Below are positions 39,658 to 48,495 of a stretch of 64,000 nucleotides of DNA, piece by piece. Made by a program: the position numbers and the translations under genes. Source of the DNA: Thalassolituus sp006212115. Lineage in GTDB: Bacteria > Pseudomonadota > Gammaproteobacteria > Pseudomonadales > Oceanobacteraceae. The DNA lies in the NCBI RefSeq assembly GCF_040372045.1, contig NZ_BAABWH010000005.1. One strand, 5' to 3'. The notes below the pieces were generated by a model, which saw only the letters and a list, made by a program, of their open reading frames with translations, searched no databases and was not told where the DNA came from. Positions within the stretch are counted from its first letter, which is position 1; the number at the start of each line of letters is the position of its first letter.

Positions 39658-41364
39658 ATGTCCGCACTCACTGGCCTTCCCCGACGAATAGTCGAACAGG
39701 GGCTGATAGAACAACATATTGCCGAAGAGATCGTCAAAGACACGAAAAGCGAGAAGCGATCGTTTGTTTCGATAGCGGTTCAGAAAAACCCATCATTGGC
39801 CAACCCCATATCCTGGATTGCGTCTGAAGAATTTGGTTTACCTATACTGGATCTGGAAAGTTTTGATTTCGACAATGCTCCTAATGAATTAGTCAGCATT
39901 ACGCTGATTGAGAAACATCGCATACTGCCCCTGTTTAAGCGTGGCAATAGACTGTTTGTAGCTCAAAGTGATCCATCATTGATCAATGCTATCGATGAGA
40001 TCAAATTTAATACGGGAATGTCCGTCGATTCGATATTGGTAGAAGAAGATAAGCTGGCTACCGCCGTAGACAAGTTACTCAACTCCTCTGACACCAGCCT
40101 GGAAGATGCATTTGGAGAACTGGACAGCGCACTTGATGAAGTGGACCTGGAAGATCCAAGCAGCCGAGAGCAAGAACAGGAAAGAGATGCTGCGGCTGGA
40201 GACGACGCCCCCATTGTTCGCTTCGTGAACAAGATTTTACTGGATGCTATTCGTATTGGCGCATCGGATATTCACTTTGAACCCTACGAAAAACGCTATC
40301 GGGTCAGATACCGTACGGATGGCGTTTTAAAGGAAGTTTCTCAACCCCCCATTAATATTTCTGGAAAAATAGCGGCACGTCTGAAGGTCATGTCGCAAAT
40401 GGATATTTCAGAGAGGCGCATCCCCCAGGATGGCCGGATCAAGATGAAGATATCCAAGAACAAAGCTATCGACTTTCGTGTGAATACACTGCCCACTCTA
40501 TGGGGCGAAAAGATTGTGCTACGTATTCTCGATCCTTCTTCTGCGAAGCTAGGTATCGATGCACTCGGCTACGAAGAAGATCAGAAAGCCCTGTATATGG
40601 AAGCGCTCTCGAATCCGCAGGGCATGATACTGGTTACAGGGCCAACAGGATCGGGCAAGACGGTTTCTTTGTACACAGGTCTGAACATACTGAACGTTGA
40701 AGGCACCAATATCTCTACTGCAGAGGACCCGGTTGAAATTAACCTTGAGGGTATCAACCAGGTTAATGTTAACAACAAGGTCGGCCTGGATTTCGCATCT
40801 GCGCTTCGTTCTTTCCTGCGTCAAGATCCTGATGTGGTTATGGTCGGGGAAATTCGGGACCTGGAAACTGCTCAAATTGCGATCAAAGCTGCGCAAACAG
40901 GGCACCTTGTGTTATCGACTCTCCATACCAACAGCGCCGCAGAAACCCTGACTCGCTTGGCCAATATGGGGGTGCCTGCGTTTAATATTGCCACATCTGT
41001 ATCATTGATTATCGCTCAGCGCTTGGCGAGACGTTTGTGCAGCAACTGCAAAACCGCAGCCGAAATACCAGAAAATGCCTTAAAAGAGGCTGGGTTCAGC
41101 GAAGCACAGATTGAATCGGGAGAGTTCTTTAAGCCCGTTGGATGTGCTAGTTGCAACAATGGCTACAAAGGCCGGGTAGGCATCTACGAAGTAGTGAAGA
41201 TAACAGATGCGGTTTCACGTATCATCATGACGGGTGGTAATTCTATTGAAATATCGGATGCCGCACGAAAGGAAGGGTTCGCAAATCTCAGGTCTTCGGC
41301 ATTAAAGAAAGTTGCCGCTGGTGTTACGAGCCTTGAAGAAGCCAATCGAGTCACGATGGACTAA
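39658..41364 (+). CDS. pilB: Type IV pilus extension ATPase
   Basis: A roughly 568-aa hexameric ATPase that powers pilus extension from the cytoplasmic face. N-terminal MshEN-like domain (residues 1-150), then the ATPase core with Walker A GPTGSGKT, the Asp box, MVGEIRDLETAQIAI (Walker B) and LSTLHTNSA (His box). The zinc-binding tetracysteine motif is CSNC...CASC near residues 465-505. I chose the ATG at 39658 (AGG 8 bases upstream) over an in-frame GTG two codons earlier. First of pilB-pilC-pilD. Confidence 0.96.
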   Translation: MSALTGLPRRIVEQGLIEQHIAEEIVKDTKSEKRSFVSIAVQKNPSLANPISWIASEEFGLPILDLESFDFDNAPNELVSITLIEKHRILPLFKRGNRLFVAQSDPSLINAIDEIKFNTGMSVDSILVEEDKLATAVDKLLNSSDTSLEDAFGELDSALDEVDLEDPSSREQEQERDAAAGDDAPIVRFVNKILLDAIRIGASDIHFEPYEKRYRVRYRTDGVLKEVSQPPINISGKIAARLKVMSQMDISERRIPQDGRIKMKISKNKAIDFRVNTLPTLWGEKIVLRILDPSSAKLGIDALGYEEDQKALYMEALSNPQGMILVTGPTGSGKTVSLYTGLNILNVEGTNISTAEDPVEINLEGINQVNVNNKVGLDFASALRSFLRQDPDVVMVGEIRDLETAQIAIKAAQTGHLVLSTLHTNSAAETLTRLANMGVPAFNIATSVSLIIAQRLARRLCSNCKTAAEIPENALKEAGFSEAQIESGEFFKPVGCASCNNGYKGRVGIYEVVKITDAVSRIIMTGGNSIEISDAARKEGFANLRSSALKKVAAGVTSLEEANRVTMD

Positions 41365-41400
41365 TCCATCGCAACTGCAGTGCAACAGAGCTAACTAACA

Positions 41401-42627
41401 ATGGCAAAACAACAAAAAACTAGCACTTTTGTCTGGGAAGGCATAAACCGTCGTGGGCAGCCGGCCAAAGGGGAACTTGTTGCCCTGAATTCCGCATACG
41501 CTAAAGCCCAATTACGTAAACAAGGAATTGAGCCGAAGAAAGTAAAGAAAGCTGCGGAACCCTTGTTCGGTCTAAGGGGCAAATCGTCACAAAAAATTAA
41601 ATCGAGTGATATTACATTCTTCACTCGTCAGATGGCGACCATGGTGAAAGCCGGTGTCCCACTGGTGCAGTCCTTCGATATCGTGAGTGACAGTGCAGAC
41701 AACAAAGCGATGCGCTCTATTATTTCTCAGGTCAGAGATTCCGTGTCATCTGGTAATGACTTTGCCTATGCATTACGCCAACAAGGCAAATACTTTGATG
41801 ACCTGACTTGTAATCTGATCGAATCGGGTGAGCAGGCGGGGACGCTTCAAACCATGCTCGATAAGGTGGCGCTTTATAAAGAGAAATCAGAGGCCCTTAA
41901 ATCAAAAATGAAAAAGGCTATGATGTATCCTGTCATCACATTGCTAGTAGCCTTTGCGGTAACCATTATCCTGCTGGTCAAGGTAGTCCCCTCGTTTGAG
42001 CAAATGTTCAACAACTTTGGCGCAGAACTTCCCGCACCTACACAGTTCGTAGTCAAGCTCTCTGAGATTACGCAAGATTACTACTTATACGTCATCGCTA
42101 TATTGGTTCTAGGGGGGACGGTTTTTTATCAGGCCTATAAAAAATCCCCGCAATTCAGAGACCGTATACAAGCGTCACTTTTAGGCTTGCCAGTTTTTGG
42201 TGATCTCATAATGAAAGCGGCCGTTGCCAGATATGCGCGAGTTTTATCAACAACCTTCGCTGCGGGTGTACCCTTAGTGGATGCCCTGGATTCAGTATCG
42301 GGCGCAGTAGGCAATGCGGTATACCGCGATGCTGTTTTGAGTATCAAAGACGATGTCGCATCTGGCCAGCAGATTCACTCCTCCATGAAATCGACCAAAA
42401 TATTTCCCAATATGATCGTTCAGATGACCAGTATTGGCGAAGAATCCGGTGCTCTGGATGAGATGCTTAGCAAAGCAGCGGACTATTACGAAGAAGAGGT
42501 AGACAACGCAGTTGACGGTCTGGCATCCATGATTGAGCCGGCTATGATGATATTCCTTGGTGTCGTAATTGGTGGATTAATCGTTGCGATGTACTTACCA
42601 ATTTTCCAAATGGGCGATGTTGTTTAA
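41401..42627 (+). CDS. pilC: Type IV pilus inner-membrane platform protein
   Basis: A 408-aa polytopic protein that couples PilB to pilin polymerisation. Two T2SSF domains are visible: ITFFTRQMATMVKAGVPLVQ at about residue 72 and a second starting around VARYARVLSTTFAAGVPLVD near residue 280. Membrane helices occur at about residues 180-200, 225-245 and 380-400 (MMIFLGVVIGGLIVAMYLPI). It is 36 bases after pilB and overlaps the pilD start by one base. Confidence 0.96.
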   Translation: MAKQQKTSTFVWEGINRRGQPAKGELVALNSAYAKAQLRKQGIEPKKVKKAAEPLFGLRGKSSQKIKSSDITFFTRQMATMVKAGVPLVQSFDIVSDSADNKAMRSIISQVRDSVSSGNDFAYALRQQGKYFDDLTCNLIESGEQAGTLQTMLDKVALYKEKSEALKSKMKKAMMYPVITLLVAFAVTIILLVKVVPSFEQMFNNFGAELPAPTQFVVKLSEITQDYYLYVIAILVLGGTVFYQAYKKSPQFRDRIQASLLGLPVFGDLIMKAAVARYARVLSTTFAAGVPLVDALDSVSGAVGNAVYRDAVLSIKDDVASGQQIHSSMKSTKIFPNMIVQMTSIGEESGALDEMLSKAADYYEEEVDNAVDGLASMIEPAMMIFLGVVIGGLIVAMYLPIFQMGDVV

Positions 42628-43508
42628 TGCAGGAATTGATTGCCCTTCTAGAGAACAACCCAGAAGCTAATATTCTACTAGTATCTATTCTTGGCCTCCT
42701 CATCGGCAGCTTTTTGAACGTCGTCATTCTGCGAATGCCGATTATGATGTTCAGAAGTTGGAAGGAGGAATGTCAGGGCATGGAAGATGAGCTACCTGAT
42801 CACCCTGCCCTCAAAGACCTGAGTAAACCCTACAATCTTGTCACCCCCGCCTCGCACTGCCCTTCCTGTTCAGCTCCGGTGAAGCCGTGGATGAATATAC
42901 CAGTCATAAGCTGGCTACTCCTTCGAGGAAAGTGCGCTTCCTGTGGAACAGGAATTGGTCTTCGCTACCCCGTCGTAGAACTGACAACAGCGATCTTGAG
43001 CGGTCTGCTGTTACTTAAATTTGAGTGGGGCTGGCCACTGGCAGCTATGTTGGTATTCACATGGTTGTTGGTAACCATGTCTGTAATTGATATCGACCAT
43101 AAGATTCTGCCCGACACGCTAACGCTGGGGTTGTTGTGGCTGGGCTTGCTGCTCAATACGCAGGGCATGTTTACCGATCTTCAGTCGGCAGTATTGGGAG
43201 CGGCACTTGGCTACGGCGTATTGTGGGGCTTCTTCTGGATATTCAAGCTCTTTACCGGCAAGGATGGGATGGGCTACGGGGACTTTAAACTACTCGCGGC
43301 CCTGGGTGCCTGGCTCGGTTTTCAGTCACTGCTTACCATCATCATTATGTCGAGTGTCGTTGGTGCCGTGATCGGTATAGTCGGAGTGCTGGCTCTCGGG
43401 CGTGATCGTCAAATTCCAATCCCATTTGGGCCCTACCTGGCCATGGCCGGTTGGCTTGTGGCTATGTGGGGCGACGAAATCACTCAGTGGTATTTTTCTG
43501 TTATCTAG
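42627..43508 (+). CDS. pilD: Prepilin peptidase / N-methyltransferase
   Basis: A 293-aa aspartyl membrane peptidase that removes prepilin leaders and methylates the new N-terminus. The cytoplasmic loop has two zinc-binding CxxC pairs (CPSC and CASC). The two catalytic aspartates lie in VIDIDHKILPD and GYGDFKLLAALGAWLG. About seven further hydrophobic helices. Start overlaps pilC by one base; coaE follows. Confidence 0.96.
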   Translation: MQELIALLENNPEANILLVSILGLLIGSFLNVVILRMPIMMFRSWKEECQGMEDELPDHPALKDLSKPYNLVTPASHCPSCSAPVKPWMNIPVISWLLLRGKCASCGTGIGLRYPVVELTTAILSGLLLLKFEWGWPLAAMLVFTWLLVTMSVIDIDHKILPDTLTLGLLWLGLLLNTQGMFTDLQSAVLGAALGYGVLWGFFWIFKLFTGKDGMGYGDFKLLAALGAWLGFQSLLTIIIMSSVVGAVIGIVGVLALGRDRQIPIPFGPYLAMAGWLVAMWGDEITQWYFSVI

Positions 43509-43538
43509 GGCTCGGGCTTGAAAGCACAGCGCAACACT

Positions 43539-44141
43539 ATGTTTATTCTCGGATTGACCGGCGGTATCGGCAGCGGAAAAAGCGCTGCCAGCGCATTTTT
43601 CAGAGATGCAGGTATTACCGTAGTGGATGCAGATATGGTTGCTCGCGAAGTCGTCGAACCCGGCGAGCCTGCATGGTCTGCCATTAAGGAACGCTTCGGC
43701 AACGACGCAATCAATGAAGACAGTACGTTGAATCGGGCGTGGTTAAGACAGAAGGTCTTCTCCGAGCCAGAGGAGCGTCGTTGGCTTGAAGGGCAAACCC
43801 ATCCCCGTATTCGAGACCGAATCACTGAACAACTGGCGGCTGCGAAATCGCCCTATGCCATTCTTGAGTCCCCCCTGCTGTTCGAGAGCGGACAATGTGA
43901 GCTGGTGACAAGCACACTGGTCGTTGACGTACCTGAGCAGCTTCAGGTTGAGCGAGCCAGCAACCGCGATGATAACGACCCAGAACAGATAAAGCGTATC
44001 ATTGCCGCACAACTTCCCCGACAAGAACGCTTGCAGCGAGCCGATCAGGTCGTTGATAATTCAGGTTCTCTCGATGAGCTATACAAGCAACTGTCTGCGT
44101 TACACGCAACCTACCTGGCAGCATCGAGTACGACCAGTTAG
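43539..44141 (+). CDS. coaE: Dephospho-CoA kinase
   Basis: A roughly 200-aa P-loop kinase performing the last step of coenzyme A synthesis. MFILGLTGGIGSGKSA at the start carries Walker A; VVDADMVAREVVEPG and ESPLLFESG are family segments, then DVPEQLQVERASNRD. I chose the ATG at 43539 because family members begin 6-8 residues before the P-loop; an in-frame TTG at 43518 would add seven residues. Part of the pilBCD-coaE-yacG cluster. Confidence 0.93.
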   Translation: MFILGLTGGIGSGKSAASAFFRDAGITVVDADMVAREVVEPGEPAWSAIKERFGNDAINEDSTLNRAWLRQKVFSEPEERRWLEGQTHPRIRDRITEQLAAAKSPYAILESPLLFESGQCELVTSTLVVDVPEQLQVERASNRDDNDPEQIKRIIAAQLPRQERLQRADQVVDNSGSLDELYKQLSALHATYLAASSTTS

Positions 44142-44160
44142 CCACTGAAGCGAGGTACCT

Positions 44161-44376
44161 GTGGAAGTAAAGTGTCCGACGTGTGAGAAGTCCGTCACCT
44201 GGAAACCCGAAGAGAAATATCGGCCGTTTTGCAGCGAGCGCTGCAAGTTAATCGATTTAGGTGAGTGGGCCAGTGGCGGCCATGCTATCCCCGGTAAGCC
44301 AGTGGAAGAAGAGCTGATGTCAGGTGATATGTCTGCAGAACTGGCTGAAGCTGCGACGCACCTTCGTAATCACTAG
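44161..44376 (+). CDS. yacG: DNA gyrase inhibitor YacG
   Basis: A 71-aa zinc protein with CPTC at residues 5-8 and CSERC around 24-28, the Cys4 zinc finger of YacG, followed by IDLGEWASGGHAIPG, the gyrase-contacting tail motif. YacG binds GyrB and inhibits gyrase. GTG start. It follows coaE by 19 bases, the conserved order. Confidence 0.93.
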   Translation: MEVKCPTCEKSVTWKPEEKYRPFCSERCKLIDLGEWASGGHAIPGKPVEEELMSGDMSAELAEAATHLRNH

Positions 44377-44396
44377 CCTCTGCCAGAATCCGACTC

Positions 44397-45572
44397 TCAG
44401 CCCTGCACCGGTATTTTTTCAACCAGCGCCATCAGTTCATCTGTTTTGACTTTGTCAGAGGCGAAAACGCGGCCGACTTCTGTCAGGTAGCCGGTCAGGC
44501 TGCTGTCCATTTTCAGCCCCTCATTGAAGACCCGGTTGGTATCCAGAATACCTTTTTCTAACACCTGTTGAATGACCTTTTCCTGGCGCTCATCCATACC
44601 CAGGAACTGTATTTCCTGTTCTATACCATCCGCGATATCTTCGACTGCATCCGCAATCCGGACCATCACATCGTGATAGCCCTTTTCTATATCTTCCATA
44701 ATATGGGTCATACGATTCGTCAGGCGAACCACCAGCTGACTCTCTAACTTCAAAGACTCCACGTTATCCAGAGCACCGACACGCGCATCCAGGCCCTGCA
44801 ATAAAGAGAACACGTTGTCCTTGATAGCGCCATATTTATGCGGATCATCCAAAGGCATGTTCCGAACGAGTAACGAAACACGACCGTAGTTCATGATCGA
44901 GCGTTTACCGAAGTCAACGTATCTGCCTTTGTCACTGCATTCACTTAAAAGCGTAGATTCCAGATCTTTCGCCATGCCGTTGGCTTCCATGTTCTTCTCA
45001 CCAAAGCGACTGCGAATTTGCAGAGAGCCACTGATGTCATAGCTTTTAAGTGCCTGAAACAGCCTCATTCCAGCCTGATCCAGGTTTTCACATTGATTGA
45101 TATCAAGCAGGAATTGAATATTCACCCCAAGATCCGAGGTGTCAGACATAGCAATAAAAGCCATCTCATTGGCTTTATCCAACTGCTGCTTCAGCTGTTC
45201 GTTGGCAATGCGGTTAAAGATGGCCTTCATCAGTCGAACCTGGAGTTCCGCATCGTCCTGCATCTGGATATGGTCATCGCAGCCCGCATCATAAAACGCC
45301 AGACGTGTGTCGAGGTCCCGTTCTTCAGTCGCAAGTACCACCACGGGCAAGAGAGAGATAGCGGGATGATGTTTCAGCGCTTTAACCTGACTCTGGGCCG
45401 CAGTCGGATCAGCAAGTTTGTCGACCACGACAATCAGCTTGTACTCTTCCAGATCAGGCAGGTGAAAGGTTTCCTGAGCGGTCGCAACCGACAAGAGAGA
45501 GAATTGTTCACCCATGCTTCGTTGCAGGGTATCCATGTCGCTGCAGCCAACGACCAAAACCTTATATTGCAT
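44397..45572 (-). CDS. Degenerate receiver-domain protein with unknown effector
   Basis: A 391-aa protein with an N-terminal response-regulator-like domain (residues 1-120; VLVVGCSDMD, LIVVVDKLADP with Asp51 at the phosphoacceptor place, VVLATEERD). The conserved Lys near the domain end is replaced by Met104 (DDHIQM), and the acidic pair of strand 1 is reduced, so normal phosphorylation is doubtful. Residues 120-280 form an unrecognised alpha/beta region; residues 280-391 are helical with AVEDIADGIEQEIQFLGMDE, reminiscent of coiled-coil signalling parts. The family is unknown to me. It is divergent from nothing and precedes no operon partner; the LuxR-type gene lies upstream on the same strand. 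Confidence 0.75.
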   Translation of the reverse strand: MQYKVLVVGCSDMDTLQRSMGEQFSLLSVATAQETFHLPDLEEYKLIVVVDKLADPTAAQSQVKALKHHPAISLLPVVVLATEERDLDTRLAFYDAGCDDHIQMQDDAELQVRLMKAIFNRIANEQLKQQLDKANEMAFIAMSDTSDLGVNIQFLLDINQCENLDQAGMRLFQALKSYDISGSLQIRSRFGEKNMEANGMAKDLESTLLSECSDKGRYVDFGKRSIMNYGRVSLLVRNMPLDDPHKYGAIKDNVFSLLQGLDARVGALDNVESLKLESQLVVRLTNRMTHIMEDIEKGYHDVMVRIADAVEDIADGIEQEIQFLGMDERQEKVIQQVLEKGILDTNRVFNEGLKMDSSLTGYLTEVGRVFASDKVKTDELMALVEKIPVQG

Positions 45573-45671
45573 ACGCTATCTGACGAGTAGTAAGTCGTAT
45601 TTAAGGTTTAGTTCAGGTTACGCATTTTTACCAACGCTCTTAACCTTCTGTTTACAATTCCGAAGCAGACA

Positions 45672-48293
45672 TCAGATCAGCATAAGCTCTTTCGCTTTAT
45701 GTATCGCCTGAGTACGGCTGCGGGTTCCCAGCTTGACATTGATCTTGCGGGCATGCGTTTTCACGGTGTGCAAGGAAATGTATAACTGGTCTGCAACAGC
45801 CTGATTGGACAACCCTTGAGCCATCAGATTCAGGACATCGCGCTCGCGCTCACTGAGTGCGGACGCCTGCTCAGTAGCCGGTGCTAAGCTCGCCTGAGGA
45901 ATATCAAGGAAGGCAACCAAGCCCGGTAGCCAGCTCTGGAGTTGCTGATTCACCCCTTCTGCTCTGAAGGTTTTTTTCACCACTTCAAGCTGGCGCATCG
46001 CCTCTGCGGGTTGCTGCTGCCCCATCAAGGCACCGGCACGAATCATCCGAATGAAGACTGACATAAAACCTTCAGGAGTATGTCGTAACCAACGATCCGT
46101 AATCTCCAGACACAATTCTGCACGACCTGCCATCAAATGAAGGCGGGACAGAGTCAACGTACTGAAGCCGGGCAACAAGGCACTGTATTCACAGCGAGCA
46201 ACTCCAGCGCTATCCGCATCGACTAAAAGTGCCTCAAGGCAATCGTGAGCCCGGCGAAACTTCTTCTGTGAGATCCAGATGTTTGAACGAACCGTATGTA
46301 ACCAGGCGTATGCCACGAAGTCGACTTGCTGCTCCTGCAGTCGTCGTTCTCCATCATCCAGAACATTCAATGCCAACGCATATTGCCCCTGCCCCATCAG
46401 ATTTAACGCGCGGATCGCATAACCATACGCCGCCGCGGGGTCTGACCGCTCCTCACACAACATCAACGCATGTGCGATGGCGGAATCAGTGGGCTCATCG
46501 CTGTACCCTGTGATCCAGCCAACCGTGGCCTTCAGAATCAACAGGCGTGCGTAGGCAAGACTATTACTGCCGTGTGGGCTTGCCTCTAAAACTTCCCGCC
46601 CCTGCGTCAGAACCGTCAGGCAACGGGAGGCGTGTCCGCGATTAAACTCAATCCGGGCATGATCCAGATGCGCCATCCCCTCAAGAGCGTTTTGACGGGA
46701 TTTACGCGCCACATCCAGCGCGAAGCGATTCCAGATACGAGATCCATCAAGGTCGCGATGAGCGACAGATACAGAGGCCAGCATCGATGCCATTAAAAAT
46801 CGCACACTAAAACGCTCGGGTGTGAGCATTTCGAGAGCCTGTCGGCAGTGGCGTTCGGCTCGCGTCAGCGCGCCTCGTGCACCGGCCAAATACCCCTTAA
46901 GAGCAATATGACCGGCCTCATCCAGATCCGGTAAAGTTGCGAGTCGCTCAATCATATTCTGAGCTTTATCCAGCCGGTTCGTCAGCAGGTCAGTCCAACA
47001 GGCTACCTGCATTAACGCTGGCGACGAATACAGTTGATCTTCATTCAACTGATCAAACCATACCGTCAAGCCCTGCGTATCGAGACTCGCGAGAATGGTA
47101 TCGGATTGCTGCACAATCCACTCTGAATCAATGGCCCCCTGCTCTGACTGCCCGGCATGGTAGAGGGCTGCAATGGCATCATCCCGTTCGCGAAACCACT
47201 CGAAAGCACGTAAGTGCACGCCTCTACGCCACTCCTGGGGCTGTAACCGGGACAAGCATTGAGCGACCATAGGTTCAACCCGGTACCATTCGGGTCGCCC
47301 CGGCACCTCTCGCAGATATAAGCCAGCGTGTAACAGTGCCTGCAGATCGCCAGCTAGAAGTATCTCAGGAGACACGGCGCCAATAAGATCATCATTAAAG
47401 GTTCCCAGCACCGCGCACAGACACAACAGATTGCGCTGGGGCTCAGACAAATGACTGGCTACTTCGCCACGCAGATAGTCCGATAACTCGTACAGGCCCA
47501 GTTCCCCGCCCCATCTATCGGGCATACCGGCACCGCGCCAGGCCATCAACCAGAGTGCAAGACCAGCAGGCCAGCCTTGCATCTTTCTCAACAAGGCTGC
47601 GACCTCACCCGCAGGTAATGGCAGTTGTTGATGTTCAAGCAACGCTTTAAATTCGCCGAAATTGAAGCTCAAAACAGGCGTACTTATCCACCGGATATCA
47701 TCGAGCAACCTCAGAGCACCGTGCGCGAAAGGTAACTGACGGCCGCTGAATACCAAGCGTAGATTGGCAGGCCGATACCTGAGCATAAGGGTGAGAATAG
47801 AGCGACTCTCTTCGTAGGTAAGAGACTCGATGTTATCCAGAATAAGAGCAACCGGTTCTTCCAATAGCCGGATCTGCTCCAACAGCCGGGCAACTATCTC
47901 TGTATCAGAAACGTCCGACCGCGAGAGGCCAGTCAACGACGTAAAGCCGAGTACCTGAGCGCAGGCCTCAACTAACCAATGTGGAGACTCATCGAACTGA
48001 TCGCATTGGTAAAACACCACTCTGTGCTCAGTCTCAAGCGCCGGGAGCGCCGCTGAAATGACCGATGTTTTGCCGTAGCCCGCAGGCGCCAACATCATCA
48101 CCACGGGAGAACTGGACAGCTCTCGCATCAGAATATCGGAGCGATCAATATGGCGGTGAGCAAACGCAGGTGGGGCAGTCTTGACCAACAATGCAGACTG
48201 ACTAATTTCGGTTTCACTGACGCGAGGAGGCACTGTGTCTGAGTCCGTGACGAATTTAGCAAAGATGAAAACAGATCCTATCACCAACAGCAA
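45672..48293 (-). CDS. MalT-like LuxR-family ATP-dependent regulator (LAL/STAND type)
   Basis: A large regulator (about 850-870 aa) built like MalT: N-terminal STAND NTPase with Walker A APAGYGKTS (residues 69-77) and LILDNIESL (Walker B-like), a central region of TPR-type helical repeats, and a C-terminal LuxR helix-turn-helix (LSERERDVLNLMAQGLSNQ, then ADQLYISLHTVKTHARKI). Such proteins bind an inducer and ATP before activating transcription. No ATG lies in frame before the NTPase domain; the start given is TTG, and GTG at 48233 would begin about 20 residues later. An AGGAGG near 48330 is out of frame. Target genes are not evident. Confidence 0.88.
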   Translation of the reverse strand: MLLVIGSVFIFAKFVTDSDTVPPRVSETEISQSALLVKTAPPAFAHRHIDRSDILMRELSSSPVVMMLAPAGYGKTSVISAALPALETEHRVVFYQCDQFDESPHWLVEACAQVLGFTSLTGLSRSDVSDTEIVARLLEQIRLLEEPVALILDNIESLTYEESRSILTLMLRYRPANLRLVFSGRQLPFAHGALRLLDDIRWISTPVLSFNFGEFKALLEHQQLPLPAGEVAALLRKMQGWPAGLALWLMAWRGAGMPDRWGGELGLYELSDYLRGEVASHLSEPQRNLLCLCAVLGTFNDDLIGAVSPEILLAGDLQALLHAGLYLREVPGRPEWYRVEPMVAQCLSRLQPQEWRRGVHLRAFEWFRERDDAIAALYHAGQSEQGAIDSEWIVQQSDTILASLDTQGLTVWFDQLNEDQLYSSPALMQVACWTDLLTNRLDKAQNMIERLATLPDLDEAGHIALKGYLAGARGALTRAERHCRQALEMLTPERFSVRFLMASMLASVSVAHRDLDGSRIWNRFALDVARKSRQNALEGMAHLDHARIEFNRGHASRCLTVLTQGREVLEASPHGSNSLAYARLLILKATVGWITGYSDEPTDSAIAHALMLCEERSDPAAAYGYAIRALNLMGQGQYALALNVLDDGERRLQEQQVDFVAYAWLHTVRSNIWISQKKFRRAHDCLEALLVDADSAGVARCEYSALLPGFSTLTLSRLHLMAGRAELCLEITDRWLRHTPEGFMSVFIRMIRAGALMGQQQPAEAMRQLEVVKKTFRAEGVNQQLQSWLPGLVAFLDIPQASLAPATEQASALSERERDVLNLMAQGLSNQAVADQLYISLHTVKTHARKINVKLGTRSRTQAIHKAKELMLI

Positions 48294-48495
48294 ACATATC
48301 CCGGTTACATTCTGTTACCGCTTTCAATCCTCCTACTCGTCTCTCTGATTCTCTACCCTGCTCTTACACTCGTCCCGGTCGGAGTTGTAGCCCGAGGAAT
48401 CCACAAAATTGGCTAAACAGTGCGCGGTAAAATCAGGTAAACTTCGATGCTCTGAACGTTCGAATCCAAGCCACGAATCGGGTCCCGTAAAGCTC

